64,000 nt of DNA from Streptomyces halstedii (lineage in GTDB: Bacteria; Actinomycetota; Actinomycetes; Streptomycetales; Streptomycetaceae), in NCBI GenBank assembly GCA_000720535.1, contig JOAZ01000029.1:18416-82415 (forward strand), read 5' to 3'. Of this stretch, positions 44,996 through 53,441 are shown one piece after another; within the stretch, counting starts at the first letter, position 1; each line of letters opens with the position of its first letter. The translations under genes were made by a program, and so were the position numbers. The notes below the pieces were generated by a model. That model did not search any database. It had not been told where the DNA came from and saw nothing but the letters and a program-made list of their open reading frames with translations.

Positions 44996-46441
44996 CTACA
45001 GGGCCAGGCCGGTGAGGACGAGGACCCGCTCGTAGGTGTAGTCGTCCATCGCGTACCGCACGCCCTCGCGGCCCACGCCGGACTGCTTGGCGCCGCCGTA
45101 CGGCATCTGGTCGGCGCGGTAGGAGGGGACGTCGCCGATGACCACGCCGCCGACCTCCAGGGCGCGGTGGGCGCGGAAGGCGGTCTCCAGGTCGTGGGTG
45201 AAGACCCCTGCCTGGAGGCCGTACTTGGAGTCGTTGACGGCGGCGAAGGCCTCGGCCTCTCCGTCCACCCGCCGCACGTACAGCACCGGCCCGAAGATCT
45301 CTTCGCGGGCGAGGGTGGTGGTGTCGGGCAGGTCGGTGAGGACCGTGGGGGCGTAGGTGGCCCCGTCGCGGGTGCCGCCGGTGAGCAGGGTGGCGCCGGC
45401 CGCGACGGCCTCGTCGACCCAGGACCCCACGCGGCGGGCGGCGTCCTCGCTGACCAGCGGTCCGACGTCGGTGGCCGCGTCGGACGGGTCGCCGGTCACC
45501 AGGGCCTCGACGGCGGCGGTGATCTTGGGGACGAGCCGGTCGTACACCGAGGCGTCGGCGATGACGCGCTGCACGGAGATGCAGGACTGGCCGCCCTGGT
45601 AGTTGGAGAAGGTCGCGATGCGGCTCGCGGCCCGGTCCAGGTCCTCCTCCGAGGACCAGTCGGCGAGGACGACGGCCGCGCCGTTGCCGCCGAGTTCCAG
45701 CGTGCAGTGCTTGCGCGGCACCGACTCCATGATCGCGTAGCCGACCGGGCCGGATCCGGTGAACGAGATCACGGGCAGCCGCTCGTCCTGGACCAGGGCG
45801 GGCATCCTGTCGTTGGGCACGGTCAGCACCGACCAGGAGCCGGCCGGGAGGTCGGTCTCGGCCAGCAGTTCGCCCAGGATCAGCGAGGAGACCGGGGTGG
45901 CCGGCGCGGGCTTGAGGATGATCGGCGCGCCGACGGCGATGGCCGGGGCGACCTTGTGGGCGCTCAGGTTGAGCGGGAAGTTGAAGGGGGCGATCCCGAG
46001 GACGGGGCCGCGCGGGAAGCGCCGGGTCAGCGCGAGGCGGCCGGTGCCGCCGGCGTCGGTGTCCAGCCGCTGGGCCTCGCCGCCGTTGAAGCGGCGGGCC
46101 TCCTCGGCGGCGAACCGGAAGACGGACACGGCCCGCCCGACCTCGCCGCGGGCCCACTTGACGGGCTTGCCGTTCTCGGCGGAGATCAGCTGGGCGATCT
46201 CCTCGGTGCGCTCGGTGAGGCGGCGTACGACGTGGTCCAGCGCGGCGGCCCGTACGTGCGCCGGGGTCGCGGCGAACTCCTCGCGCACGGCGTGCGCGGC
46301 GGCGACGGCCTCCTCGACCTGGGCCTCGGTCGGCACGGCGACCGTCGCCACGAGCCGGCCGTCCCAGGGGTTGGTGACGTCGAAGCTGTCCTCGCCGGTG
46401 GCCTGACGGCCGGCCAGCCAGAAAGCGTGGGTGGAGGTCAT
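44996..46441 (-). CDS. Aldehyde dehydrogenase family protein, possible succinate-semialdehyde dehydrogenase
   Basis: NAD(P)-dependent aldehyde dehydrogenase, 481 aa. Catalytic Cys is in YQGGQSCISVQR and the general-base Glu in CTLELGGNGAAVV; the cofactor loop ISFTGSGPVGYAIM and the C-terminal EEIFGPVLYVRRVDG are present. I chose the ATG at 46441 (MTSTHAFW); the longer GTG frame is Arg/Pro-rich and non-conserved. The neighbouring PucR regulator and nearby gabT suggest it takes succinate semialdehyde to succinate, but substrate residues do not prove it. Confidence 0.92.
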   Translation of the reverse strand: MTSTHAFWLAGRQATGEDSFDVTNPWDGRLVATVAVPTEAQVEEAVAAAHAVREEFAATPAHVRAAALDHVVRRLTERTEEIAQLISAENGKPVKWARGEVGRAVSVFRFAAEEARRFNGGEAQRLDTDAGGTGRLALTRRFPRGPVLGIAPFNFPLNLSAHKVAPAIAVGAPIILKPAPATPVSSLILGELLAETDLPAGSWSVLTVPNDRMPALVQDERLPVISFTGSGPVGYAIMESVPRKHCTLELGGNGAAVVLADWSSEEDLDRAASRIATFSNYQGGQSCISVQRVIADASVYDRLVPKITAAVEALVTGDPSDAATDVGPLVSEDAARRVGSWVDEAVAAGATLLTGGTRDGATYAPTVLTDLPDTTTLAREEIFGPVLYVRRVDGEAEAFAAVNDSKYGLQAGVFTHDLETAFRAHRALEVGGVVIGDVPSYRADQMPYGGAKQSGVGREGVRYAMDDYTYERVLVLTGLAL

Positions 46442-46773
46442 GGCGGTTCCGGCCCTTCGGGGGTGGTGAACAAGATCGTCAGGGGCACCGCGGGGTGGCC
46501 CCGGGCCGTGTCGGCACACCGCCCAGGTTCACGGTAGGGGGCGCGGGGGCGGATGAGGCTTGTCCGGGGTGGAGCAGAGCGGACGGCGGATACGCCGGTT
46601 CGGCACATGTGGCGGCGGGGCCGCCGCGAGACACGGCTCACCGCCGCCGGTACGCCCCCGGCCGGTACGTCCCAGCCGGTACGCCCCCGGCGGACGGAGC
46701 GGCACGCGGAACGGGGACACGGGACCACGCGGGACACGGGGACACCGGGCACGCAGGACGGGGTTTAAGGGGC
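46442..46773. other. 332-bp gap between pucR-type gene and aldehyde dehydrogenase
   Basis: No gene supported. It contains three 15-bp repeats (46646-46689) and a run of GGGACACGGG-like repeats (about 46707-46755). Both flanking genes are on the minus strand, so the aldehyde dehydrogenase promoter should lie here. Confidence 0.5.
46646..46689. repeat. Three 15-bp direct repeats upstream of the aldehyde dehydrogenase
   Basis: GCCGGTACGCCCCCG (46646-46660), GCCGGTACGTCCCA (46661-46674) and GCCGGTACGCCCCCG (46675-46689), head to tail about 205 bp upstream of the start. Candidate activator sites. Confidence 0.7.
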
Positions 46774-48336
46774 TTACGGGGTTCCCGAGGACGCCGCCGT
46801 CGTCTTGAGGGCCAGCCACAGCTCCATCCGCACGTCCGGGTCGTCCAGCGAGCGGCCCAGGATCTCCTCCACGCGGCGCATCCGGTAGCGCAGCGTGTGG
46901 CGGTGGACGCCCAGGTCCGCCGCCGCGGCGTCCCACTGGCCGTGCCGGGAGAGCCAGGCGCGCAGGGAGGCGACCAGGTCGCCGCGGCCCTTCGCGTCGT
47001 GCTCCCGCAGCGGGCGGAGCATCCCGTCCGCGAAGGCGCGCACCGCGTCGTCGGCGAGCAGCGGCAGCACCGAGCCGGTGGCCAGCTCCTCGTGCTCGAC
47101 CAGGGCCCTGCCCCGGCGGCGCGCCACCGAGAGGGCCTGCTCGGCCTGCTTGTACGCGGCGGAGGCCGCTATCGGGCCCGCCGGGGCCGACAGCCCGACG
47201 GCGACGTCCGTGTCCTCCTTGACCGGCTCGCGCGCCGGGCGGTCGTCCTGCGCCTGGGCGTACGCCGCGCACGCGCCGACGGCGGCGCCGCCGTCGGCCG
47301 CCAGCACCACGACCCGGTCGCCCTCCGGCACCATCAGCAGCGTCTCCCCGGACCGGGCGGCCGCGGCCTCCATCGTCTCGGTGAGCGGTGCCGGGTCGGA
47401 CGCCTCCGCGATGAGCAGCCGGAAGGGGGCGTCCAGCAGGGCGCCGTACAGGTCCCCCGCGACGGCGCGGGCGTGGTCGGGCTGGCCCGCGAGCAGCATT
47501 TGCAGGACCGCCGCGCCCAGCCGCTGTTCGGCGTCCTGGAGCGAGCGGGAACGGGCGGTGGTGAGGGTCAGCAGGGCCACGGCGGAGTGCACCGCGTACC
47601 GCTCGGCCGTGCCCAGGGAGGCGCCCGTACCGACGGCGAGGGCGCCCCGGGCGAGCCGGCCGGTGCCCAGGGACTGGAGCTCCACGCGGTCCTCGGGGCC
47701 GCCGACGACGGCGCTGGCCGGGGCCGCGCGGTCCCCCAGGCGGCGTACGTCGCCGGTGAGGCGCGCGGCCCGCCTGGCCGCCCAGTCCGGCGCCACCGCG
47801 ACGACGGCGCCCGAGGTGTCGTAGAGCGCGGCCCAGCCGTCCACCTGCGCGGCGAGACGGGTGACCAGCCCGGCGGGGCCCTCCCCGACCAGCGCCGCCC
47901 GGGTCAGCTCGCGCTGTGCCTCGAAGCCCGCGGTGACGGCCCGGTACTGGTCGGCCGCGATGGCCGCCGACACGGCTTTGCTGATGGCGATGAACGGCGT
48001 GCGCCGGGGCACTTCCAGGAGCGGCAGCCCCGCTTCCTCGGCGGCCTCGACGAGGGCGGCGGGGACCTCGTCGTAGGTGACCCCCACGGCGAAGCCGATC
48101 CCGGCGACCTCGGCGGCCGCCAGCCGCCGGACGTACCGCCGCATCGTCCCGGGGTCCTCTGCGTCCAGGTTGGTCGCGGTGATCAGGAGCAGTTCGCCGC
48201 CGTCCATGTACGGCACGGGGTCGGCCAGCTCGCTGGCGTGGGCCCAGCGCACGGGCGTGGCGAGCCGGTCCGCCCCGGCGCGGACCCTGAGTCGGAGCGA
48301 CGGGTGCTGGACGAGCGAGGCGAGTGTGGGTGGCAT
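46774..48336 (-). CDS. PucR family transcriptional regulator
   Basis: A 520-residue PucR-type regulator. It has the N-terminal PucR ligand domain (TLASLVQHPSLRLRVRAGAD), a GGDEF-like middle domain (about 280-400), and the C-terminal helix-turn-helix with DAAAADLGVHRHTLRYRMRR and DPDVRMELWLALK. In Corynebacterium glutamicum the PucR-type GabR activates the gab genes, so position beside an aldehyde dehydrogenase and near gabT suggests control of GABA or a related amine/purine catabolism. Four 17-bp repeats lie in its own upstream region. ATG at 48336. Confidence 0.93.
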   Translation of the reverse strand: MPPTLASLVQHPSLRLRVRAGADRLATPVRWAHASELADPVPYMDGGELLLITATNLDAEDPGTMRRYVRRLAAAEVAGIGFAVGVTYDEVPAALVEAAEEAGLPLLEVPRRTPFIAISKAVSAAIAADQYRAVTAGFEAQRELTRAALVGEGPAGLVTRLAAQVDGWAALYDTSGAVVAVAPDWAARRAARLTGDVRRLGDRAAPASAVVGGPEDRVELQSLGTGRLARGALAVGTGASLGTAERYAVHSAVALLTLTTARSRSLQDAEQRLGAAVLQMLLAGQPDHARAVAGDLYGALLDAPFRLLIAEASDPAPLTETMEAAAARSGETLLMVPEGDRVVVLAADGGAAVGACAAYAQAQDDRPAREPVKEDTDVAVGLSAPAGPIAASAAYKQAEQALSVARRRGRALVEHEELATGSVLPLLADDAVRAFADGMLRPLREHDAKGRGDLVASLRAWLSRHGQWDAAAADLGVHRHTLRYRMRRVEEILGRSLDDPDVRMELWLALKTTAASSGTP

Positions 48337-48351
48337 GGGACCGCCGGACCT

Positions 48352-48420
48352 CTGGGAGTCGGGTGCGCCTGGGCGTCGGTTGCGCCCGGGAGTCGGTTGC
48401 GTCGGTGAGTCGATTTGCGC
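48352..48420. repeat. Four 17-bp direct repeats upstream of the PucR gene
   Basis: Units at 48352-48368, 48369-48385, 48386-48402 and 48403-48420 (18 bp) share the pattern C-GGGAGTCGGTTGCGC with 1-6 differences. They begin 16 nt upstream of the start codon, where an autoregulatory site is expected. Confidence 0.75.
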
Positions 48421-48500
48421 CGTCCCGTACAGACGGCCGCTTCCGATTCTGCCAGGGCGGCGCATTGGGCGTAACCGGCCCGGAGCCGGGCGGGCCGGGC

Positions 48501-50888
48501 TCAGCCGTCCAGCTTCACCAGGAGGGGCGGGGTGTGCTCGCCGTCCACCGTGGTCAGCGACAGGACCGCGTGCCCGGCGGGCAGGGAGTACGCCAGCTCG
48601 GAGGCCGACCAGCGCTCCCGCTCCACCCGGCGCACGGTCACGGCGTCCCGGGTGACGGCCTTGCCGGTGACCAGCTTGCGCAGGCCGTGCAGGGCACGGG
48701 TGAACGGCTGGTCGGCGAAGACGGCGTGCTGGGCGACCTCCCGGGTCTCCACCCACTCCTTGCCCCAGACGTCCGCGAACCGCTTGCCGTCCCAGGTGGT
48801 GACCCCGCAGAAGGCCATGCGGCAGCCGACGCCGCCGAGCAGCGCGGTGTGCAGGGCCTCCGGGACGTCGTCGACGGTACGCAGGGTGAGCACGGCCCCC
48901 GCGTTGACGGACCGCAGCCGCCTGATGCCCCGTACGGTCTCGGCGGTGACGGCCTGGGTGGCGTCGTCCAGGACCAGGCAGACGAAGAGCGTCCGGTCGG
49001 CGCGGGCGGCGGCGACGGCGGTGAACTGGGCGAGGACCAGCCGGGTGAGCAGCCGGGAGGCCTCGGCGTGGGCCCGCTCCGGGAGGTCGATCCTGACCCG
49101 CAGCGGCAGGTGTTCCAGCGACCGCAGGGAGAAGGGGCGGGCCTCGGGTCCGGTGGCGAAGAACGACGCGAAGGCGGGCCGGTCGAGCAGCGCGACCCGG
49201 TCGGCGAGGACCGGTCCGGGGTCCCCGGGGCCGCCGCGCTGCCGGGTGCGGGCGTCCAGTTCGCGCAGCATGGCGGTGTGGCCGCCGGTGGCGAGCGCGG
49301 TGCGCAGCGCGTCGGCCGCGCCGTGGTCGCCGTCGAGCAGTTCGCGGAGCACGGGAACCCCGGGGAAGTGGCCGTGGACCGCCCGGTAGGGGCCGAGCAG
49401 CTGGGCCAGGACGGTGGCGGCGCGCCTGCTGTCCAGGCCCGGGACGTCGCCGACGAGTCCTTCCGCGAGGACGCCGGCCGCTTCGTCGGGGTCCGTGGTG
49501 CCGCCGTACAGGTCGAGGTCGTGCACGGAGGCGGGGTCCCCGATCCGCACGACGACGTCGTAGGCGTCGTCGGGGCCGAGGGGGGCACCGGCGGCGCCGA
49601 CCGCGAGGACGGCGGCCCGTCCGGCGAGCGCCTGGAGGGCGAGGGACTCGACGACCGGGCGCACCAGACGGGCGGTCTTGCCCGACCCGGGCGGGCCGAC
49701 CGCCAGCAGCGAGGTGCCCAGCAGCGCGGGTTCCAGGGCGGCGCCGGAGCCGCGCAGGGCGTACGGGTTGTGCGGGTCGTCCGCGAAGCTGCCGACGCGG
49801 ACCTGGCCGGTGAGCAGGTCGTGGCGGGCGGTGCGGGCGGGCAGGTCGCGGGCGCCCGACGGGTGCGGCGCGGCCGCGCCGCCGCCGCGCAGCACGGCCT
49901 CGTCGAGCGCGGCGAGCCGTTCGGGGTGGGCCCGGCCCACGGTCCAGGCGTGGCGCAGCCGGGCCACGTCCACGTCGTTCATCCGGCCGGTCCGCACCTC
50001 GGCGGTGAGGGCCTGGGCGGCGTCGGTCCGGCCGGCCGCGCGCAGCTCCGGCCACTCGTCGGGGGCGGGGGTCCCCGGGGGCACGGGCGGGACCCCGGGG
50101 GTGCCGGAGGCGCGGGCGGTGCCGCGTGCGGCGAACAGGGCGCGCCAGCGGCCGAGGCGGGCGAACGGCCAGAGCACCCCGAGGGTGATGAGGCCGTAGA
50201 CGACGTTGACGACGCTCTGGCTCTGGTAGATCTCGCCGCCGAAGACGGAGGCGACGAGGATCAGTACCGGGCGGACGACCGGCACGGTGTCCTTCCAGAC
50301 CAGGAGCTGGGCGAGGCCCGCCGCGGCGGCCGTGGCCAGGGCGAGGAAGGGCTGACCGCGTCCGGCGACGTGCCGGCGGAAGAGTTCGGCCCAGTTCCCC
50401 AGGCGCAGGCAGCCGTAGACCAGGAGGCCGAAGAGCACGGCCTCGTAGACCGTGAGCGCGTCGCTGCCCTCGATCGTCCTGGGACCCCCGAAGGTGCCCG
50501 GGTACCACCACTCGCCCGGGGTGAAAAGCTTCACCGGCACCAGCCGGTAGGGGACGTAGCCGTTGCGCCACAGCGACCACAGGAGCAGTGCGCTCAGGAC
50601 GGAGATCAGCGCCCCGACCAGCAGGGAGCGGTCGGGCACGCCTTCGGGCTTCTCGGGCGGGCGCGGGGTGTGGCCGTACCGCCAGACGCCGGGGTCGCGG
50701 ACCGGGCGCGGGGTGCGCAGCCACTCGGCGAGCGGGGGCCGGGCCCCGGCGGCCGGGGCGTGGCCGGGGGGCGGTGGGGCGTACGGGGGCGGCGCGTGCG
50801 GCGGTGGCGCGGCGGGTGGTGGGCCCGCCGGGCGGGGCACCCGTTCCGGGTGGGTGCCCCGTGCGTCGTACGTGCCTTCGGTGTCCAT
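48501..50888 (-). CDS. Membrane-anchored P-loop ATPase (TraG/VirD4-like arrangement)
   Basis: A 795-residue protein with a Pro-rich cytoplasmic N-terminus (about 1-85), several predicted membrane helices between residues 85 and 250 (for example LLVGALISVLSALLLWSLWR and LVYGCLRLGNWAELF), and a large cytoplasmic ATPase domain. Walker A is AVGPPGSGKTARLV (about 397-406) and Walker B LFVCLVLDDATQAV (about 637). The layout recalls coupling ATPases of conjugation and secretion systems, but no relaxase, pilus or ESX gene is adjacent, so its partner is unknown. The start (50888) has GGGGGCGG upstream. It is divergent from gabT. Confidence 0.82.
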   Translation of the reverse strand: MDTEGTYDARGTHPERVPRPAGPPPAAPPPHAPPPYAPPPPGHAPAAGARPPLAEWLRTPRPVRDPGVWRYGHTPRPPEKPEGVPDRSLLVGALISVLSALLLWSLWRNGYVPYRLVPVKLFTPGEWWYPGTFGGPRTIEGSDALTVYEAVLFGLLVYGCLRLGNWAELFRRHVAGRGQPFLALATAAAAGLAQLLVWKDTVPVVRPVLILVASVFGGEIYQSQSVVNVVYGLITLGVLWPFARLGRWRALFAARGTARASGTPGVPPVPPGTPAPDEWPELRAAGRTDAAQALTAEVRTGRMNDVDVARLRHAWTVGRAHPERLAALDEAVLRGGGAAAPHPSGARDLPARTARHDLLTGQVRVGSFADDPHNPYALRGSGAALEPALLGTSLLAVGPPGSGKTARLVRPVVESLALQALAGRAAVLAVGAAGAPLGPDDAYDVVVRIGDPASVHDLDLYGGTTDPDEAAGVLAEGLVGDVPGLDSRRAATVLAQLLGPYRAVHGHFPGVPVLRELLDGDHGAADALRTALATGGHTAMLRELDARTRQRGGPGDPGPVLADRVALLDRPAFASFFATGPEARPFSLRSLEHLPLRVRIDLPERAHAEASRLLTRLVLAQFTAVAAARADRTLFVCLVLDDATQAVTAETVRGIRRLRSVNAGAVLTLRTVDDVPEALHTALLGGVGCRMAFCGVTTWDGKRFADVWGKEWVETREVAQHAVFADQPFTRALHGLRKLVTGKAVTRDAVTVRRVERERWSASELAYSLPAGHAVLSLTTVDGEHTPPLLVKLDG

Positions 50889-51133
50889 GAACCGCCGCCC
50901 CCTGACCAGCCAGGTCCCGCCTTCTGCACCGGCCAATCTAGTGCCAGGACACGGGGAGTTCAGCAATGCGGACGGATGGGCGCGGTGCCGGGTGCGCCCC
51001 CGCCCGTACGGCCTTCTGTCCGCGGCGGACAACGGCGCGCGCGCACCACTCCGCGGCGGAGCATGACCCCCGGTGGCCGCCGCCCCTAGCCTGCACGGAA
51101 GAGAAGTGTCCGGAACACCCCCAGGAGCCCCGC

Positions 51134-52474
51134 ATGTCCGACATCCCGCAGGAGCGCCGCGTCCTCACCGCCATCCCCGGCCCGAAGTCGGTGGAGCTTC
51201 AGGCCCGCCGTACGGCGGCGGTCGCCGCAGGCGTGGGTTCCACGCTGCCGGTGTTCGCCGCCCGCGCGGGCGGCGGGATCATCGAGGACGTGGACGGCAA
51301 CCGGCTGATCGACTTCGGTTCCGGCATCGCCGTGACCTCGGTGGGCGCCTCCGCGGAGGCGGTCGTCCGCCGCGCGTCGGCGCAGCTCGCCGACTTCACC
51401 CACACCTGTTTCATGGTCACGCCGTACGAGGGGTACGTGGAGGTCTGCGAGCGGCTGGCCGAGCTGACCCCGGGCGACCACGCCAAGAAGTCGGCGCTGT
51501 TCAACTCGGGCGCCGAGGCCGTCGAGAACGCGGTGAAGATCGCCCGCGCGTACACGAAGCGGACGGCGGTGGTCGTCTTCGACCACGGCTACCACGGCCG
51601 GACCAACCTCACGATGGCGCTGACCGCGAAGAACATGCCGTACAAGCAGGGCTTCGGGCCGTTCGCGCCCGAGGTGTACCGCGTGCCGGTGGCGTACGGC
51701 TACCGCTGGCCGACCGGTGCCGAGAACGCCGGCGCGGAGGCGTCCGCGCAGGCCATCGACGAGATCACCAAGCAGATCGGCGCGCAGAACGTCGCGGCGA
51801 TCATCATCGAGCCGGTCCTCGGCGAGGGCGGGTTCATCGAGCCGGCGAAGGGCTTCCTGCCGGAGATCGCGCGGTTCGCGAAGGACAACGGCATCGTCTT
51901 CGTCGCGGACGAGATCCAGTCCGGGTTCTGCCGTACCGGCCAGTGGTTCGCCTGTGAGGACGAGGGCATCGTCCCGGACCTGATCACCACGGCCAAGGGC
52001 ATCGCGGGCGGCCTGCCGCTCTCCGCGGTGACCGGCCGCGCCGAGATCATGGACGCCGCGCACTCCGGCGGCCTCGGCGGCACCTACGGCGGCAACCCGG
52101 TGGCGTGCGCCGGTGCGCTCGGTGCCATCGAGACGATGATCGAACTGGACCTGAACGGGAAGGCCCGGCGCATCGAGGAGGTCATGAAGGGCCGCCTGGG
52201 CGAGATGCGGGCGAAGCTCCCGAACGGCGGTGTCATCGGGGACATCCGGGGCCGGGGCGCCATGATCGCGATCGAGCTGGTGAAGTCCGGTACGAAGGAG
52301 CCCGACGCGGCGGCGACGGCGGCGCTGGCCAAGGCCTGCCACGCCGAGGGCCTGCTGGTGCTGACCTGCGGCACCTACGGCAACGTCCTGCGCTTCCTGC
52401 CGCCGCTGGTGATCGGGGAGGACCTGCTGGACGAGGGCCTCGACATTCTCGAACAGGCCTTCGCGACCCTCTGA
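51134..52474 (+). CDS. gabT: 4-aminobutyrate--2-oxoglutarate transaminase
   Basis: PLP-dependent class III transaminase that converts GABA to succinate semialdehyde, 446 aa. The PLP lysine is K288 in ITTAKGIAGGLPLSAV, with D259 in VFVADEIQSGF; NSGAEAVENAVKIAR and FDHGYHGRTNLTMALT are typical of GabT. The ATG at 51134 has AGGAG 6 nt upstream. It is close to, but not in an operon with, the polyamine genes to the right and the aldehyde dehydrogenase/PucR pair to the left, and joins them functionally. Confidence 0.95.
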   Translation: MSDIPQERRVLTAIPGPKSVELQARRTAAVAAGVGSTLPVFAARAGGGIIEDVDGNRLIDFGSGIAVTSVGASAEAVVRRASAQLADFTHTCFMVTPYEGYVEVCERLAELTPGDHAKKSALFNSGAEAVENAVKIARAYTKRTAVVVFDHGYHGRTNLTMALTAKNMPYKQGFGPFAPEVYRVPVAYGYRWPTGAENAGAEASAQAIDEITKQIGAQNVAAIIIEPVLGEGGFIEPAKGFLPEIARFAKDNGIVFVADEIQSGFCRTGQWFACEDEGIVPDLITTAKGIAGGLPLSAVTGRAEIMDAAHSGGLGGTYGGNPVACAGALGAIETMIELDLNGKARRIEEVMKGRLGEMRAKLPNGGVIGDIRGRGAMIAIELVKSGTKEPDAAATAALAKACHAEGLLVLTCGTYGNVLRFLPPLVIGEDLLDEGLDILEQAFATL

Positions 52475-52622
52475 TACGTACGGGTGAAACCGGGTCCGGG
52501 AGCCGTTTTCGGCGGCATTGACCGGGCCGCTCGTGAGGGCCTGTGAAGAAGGTGTGCGGGGGCGATGGCGGGATACCGTTGGCCCTGTCGGCCCACCTTC
52601 CCCTGACGTACGGTTTCCACAG

Positions 52623-53441
52623 ATGAGAGAAACACCTCGCCCGCAGGAAGCTGCGGGTGATGCCGGGCCGGGGCTCCCCCAGCACCGTCCCGGCAGCGCC
52701 TCGGCGCACACCGCTGGAGCATCGCGCTCCGGAACTCCTCACCGATCGGACGGCCGCCCGCCCCACACCCCCCGGGGCGCGCGGCACACCGATCCGACCG
52801 GCCACCCCGGAACACTCCCCCCCGTTCCCCGGTGGCCGGTCCTTCTCTTTTCCCGGCTCGCCGCGCTCCTGGCCGTCTTCGCGCTGGTCACCTGGCAGGT
52901 CGTGGCCGACGGCCCGCTGCTCGGGCCCGACGAGCGGCTGGGACTGGCACTGGCCGGGCGCGGGCCCGCCGCGCTGTCCGACCTCTTCGCGGACCTCGGC
53001 AACATGGAGGTCGCCGTGCCCGTGCTGGCGTGCGCCGTCCTCGTGGCCTGGCTGCGCCGGGCCCGCCGGAAGGCGCTGTACGCGGTCCTGGCCATGGCGG
53101 CGGTGCCGCTGCTGGTCGTCCCGGTCAAGCTGTGGACCGACCGGCAGGGGCCACTGACGGAGGCGACCGGCTACTACCCCTCGGGCCACACGGCGACCGC
53201 CGCCGTGGCGTACGGGGCGGCCGCCCTGCTCCTCGCCCCGTACGTGCGGCGCTCATGGATGATGCTCGTCGCCGCCGTCCTGCTGACGGCGGCGACGAGC
53301 ATCGGTCTGGTGCTGCGCGGCTACCACTGGCCGCTGGACGTACTCGCCAGCTGGTGCCTCGCGGCCGCGCTGCTGCTCGTCCTCCGGGAGGTCAGTTCCC
53401 GAAGTAGGCGTCGAAGTTCTTCGCGAACTCCCCGTTGTTGA
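52623..53441 (+). CDS. PAP2-family membrane phosphatase
   Basis: A 272-residue integral membrane protein of the type-2 phosphatidic acid phosphatase family. The first 75 residues are hydrophilic (Pro/His/Arg-rich), then about five helices. Active-site elements are KLWTDRQGP (motif 1), YYPSGHT (motif 2) and RGYHWPLDVLA (motif 3, with Leu-Arg instead of the usual Ser-Arg). Likely acts on lipid or isoprenoid diphosphates at the outer face. The start is uncertain; no ribosome site precedes the ATG at 52623. The 3' end overlaps the convergent chitinase gene by 50 bp. Confidence 0.85.
   Translation: MRETPRPQEAAGDAGPGLPQHRPGSASAHTAGASRSGTPHRSDGRPPHTPRGARHTDPTGHPGTLPPVPRWPVLLFSRLAALLAVFALVTWQVVADGPLLGPDERLGLALAGRGPAALSDLFADLGNMEVAVPVLACAVLVAWLRRARRKALYAVLAMAAVPLLVVPVKLWTDRQGPLTEATGYYPSGHTATAAVAYGAAALLLAPYVRRSWMMLVAAVLLTAATSIGLVLRGYHWPLDVLASWCLAAALLLVLREVSSRSRRRSSSRTPRC

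Noticed and set aside
40356-45035. Plus-strand frame of about 1560 codons
   Set aside because: It runs antisense through dxr, the nucleotidyltransferase, aroA and the acyl-CoA dehydrogenase, all of which have clear family motifs on the minus strand.
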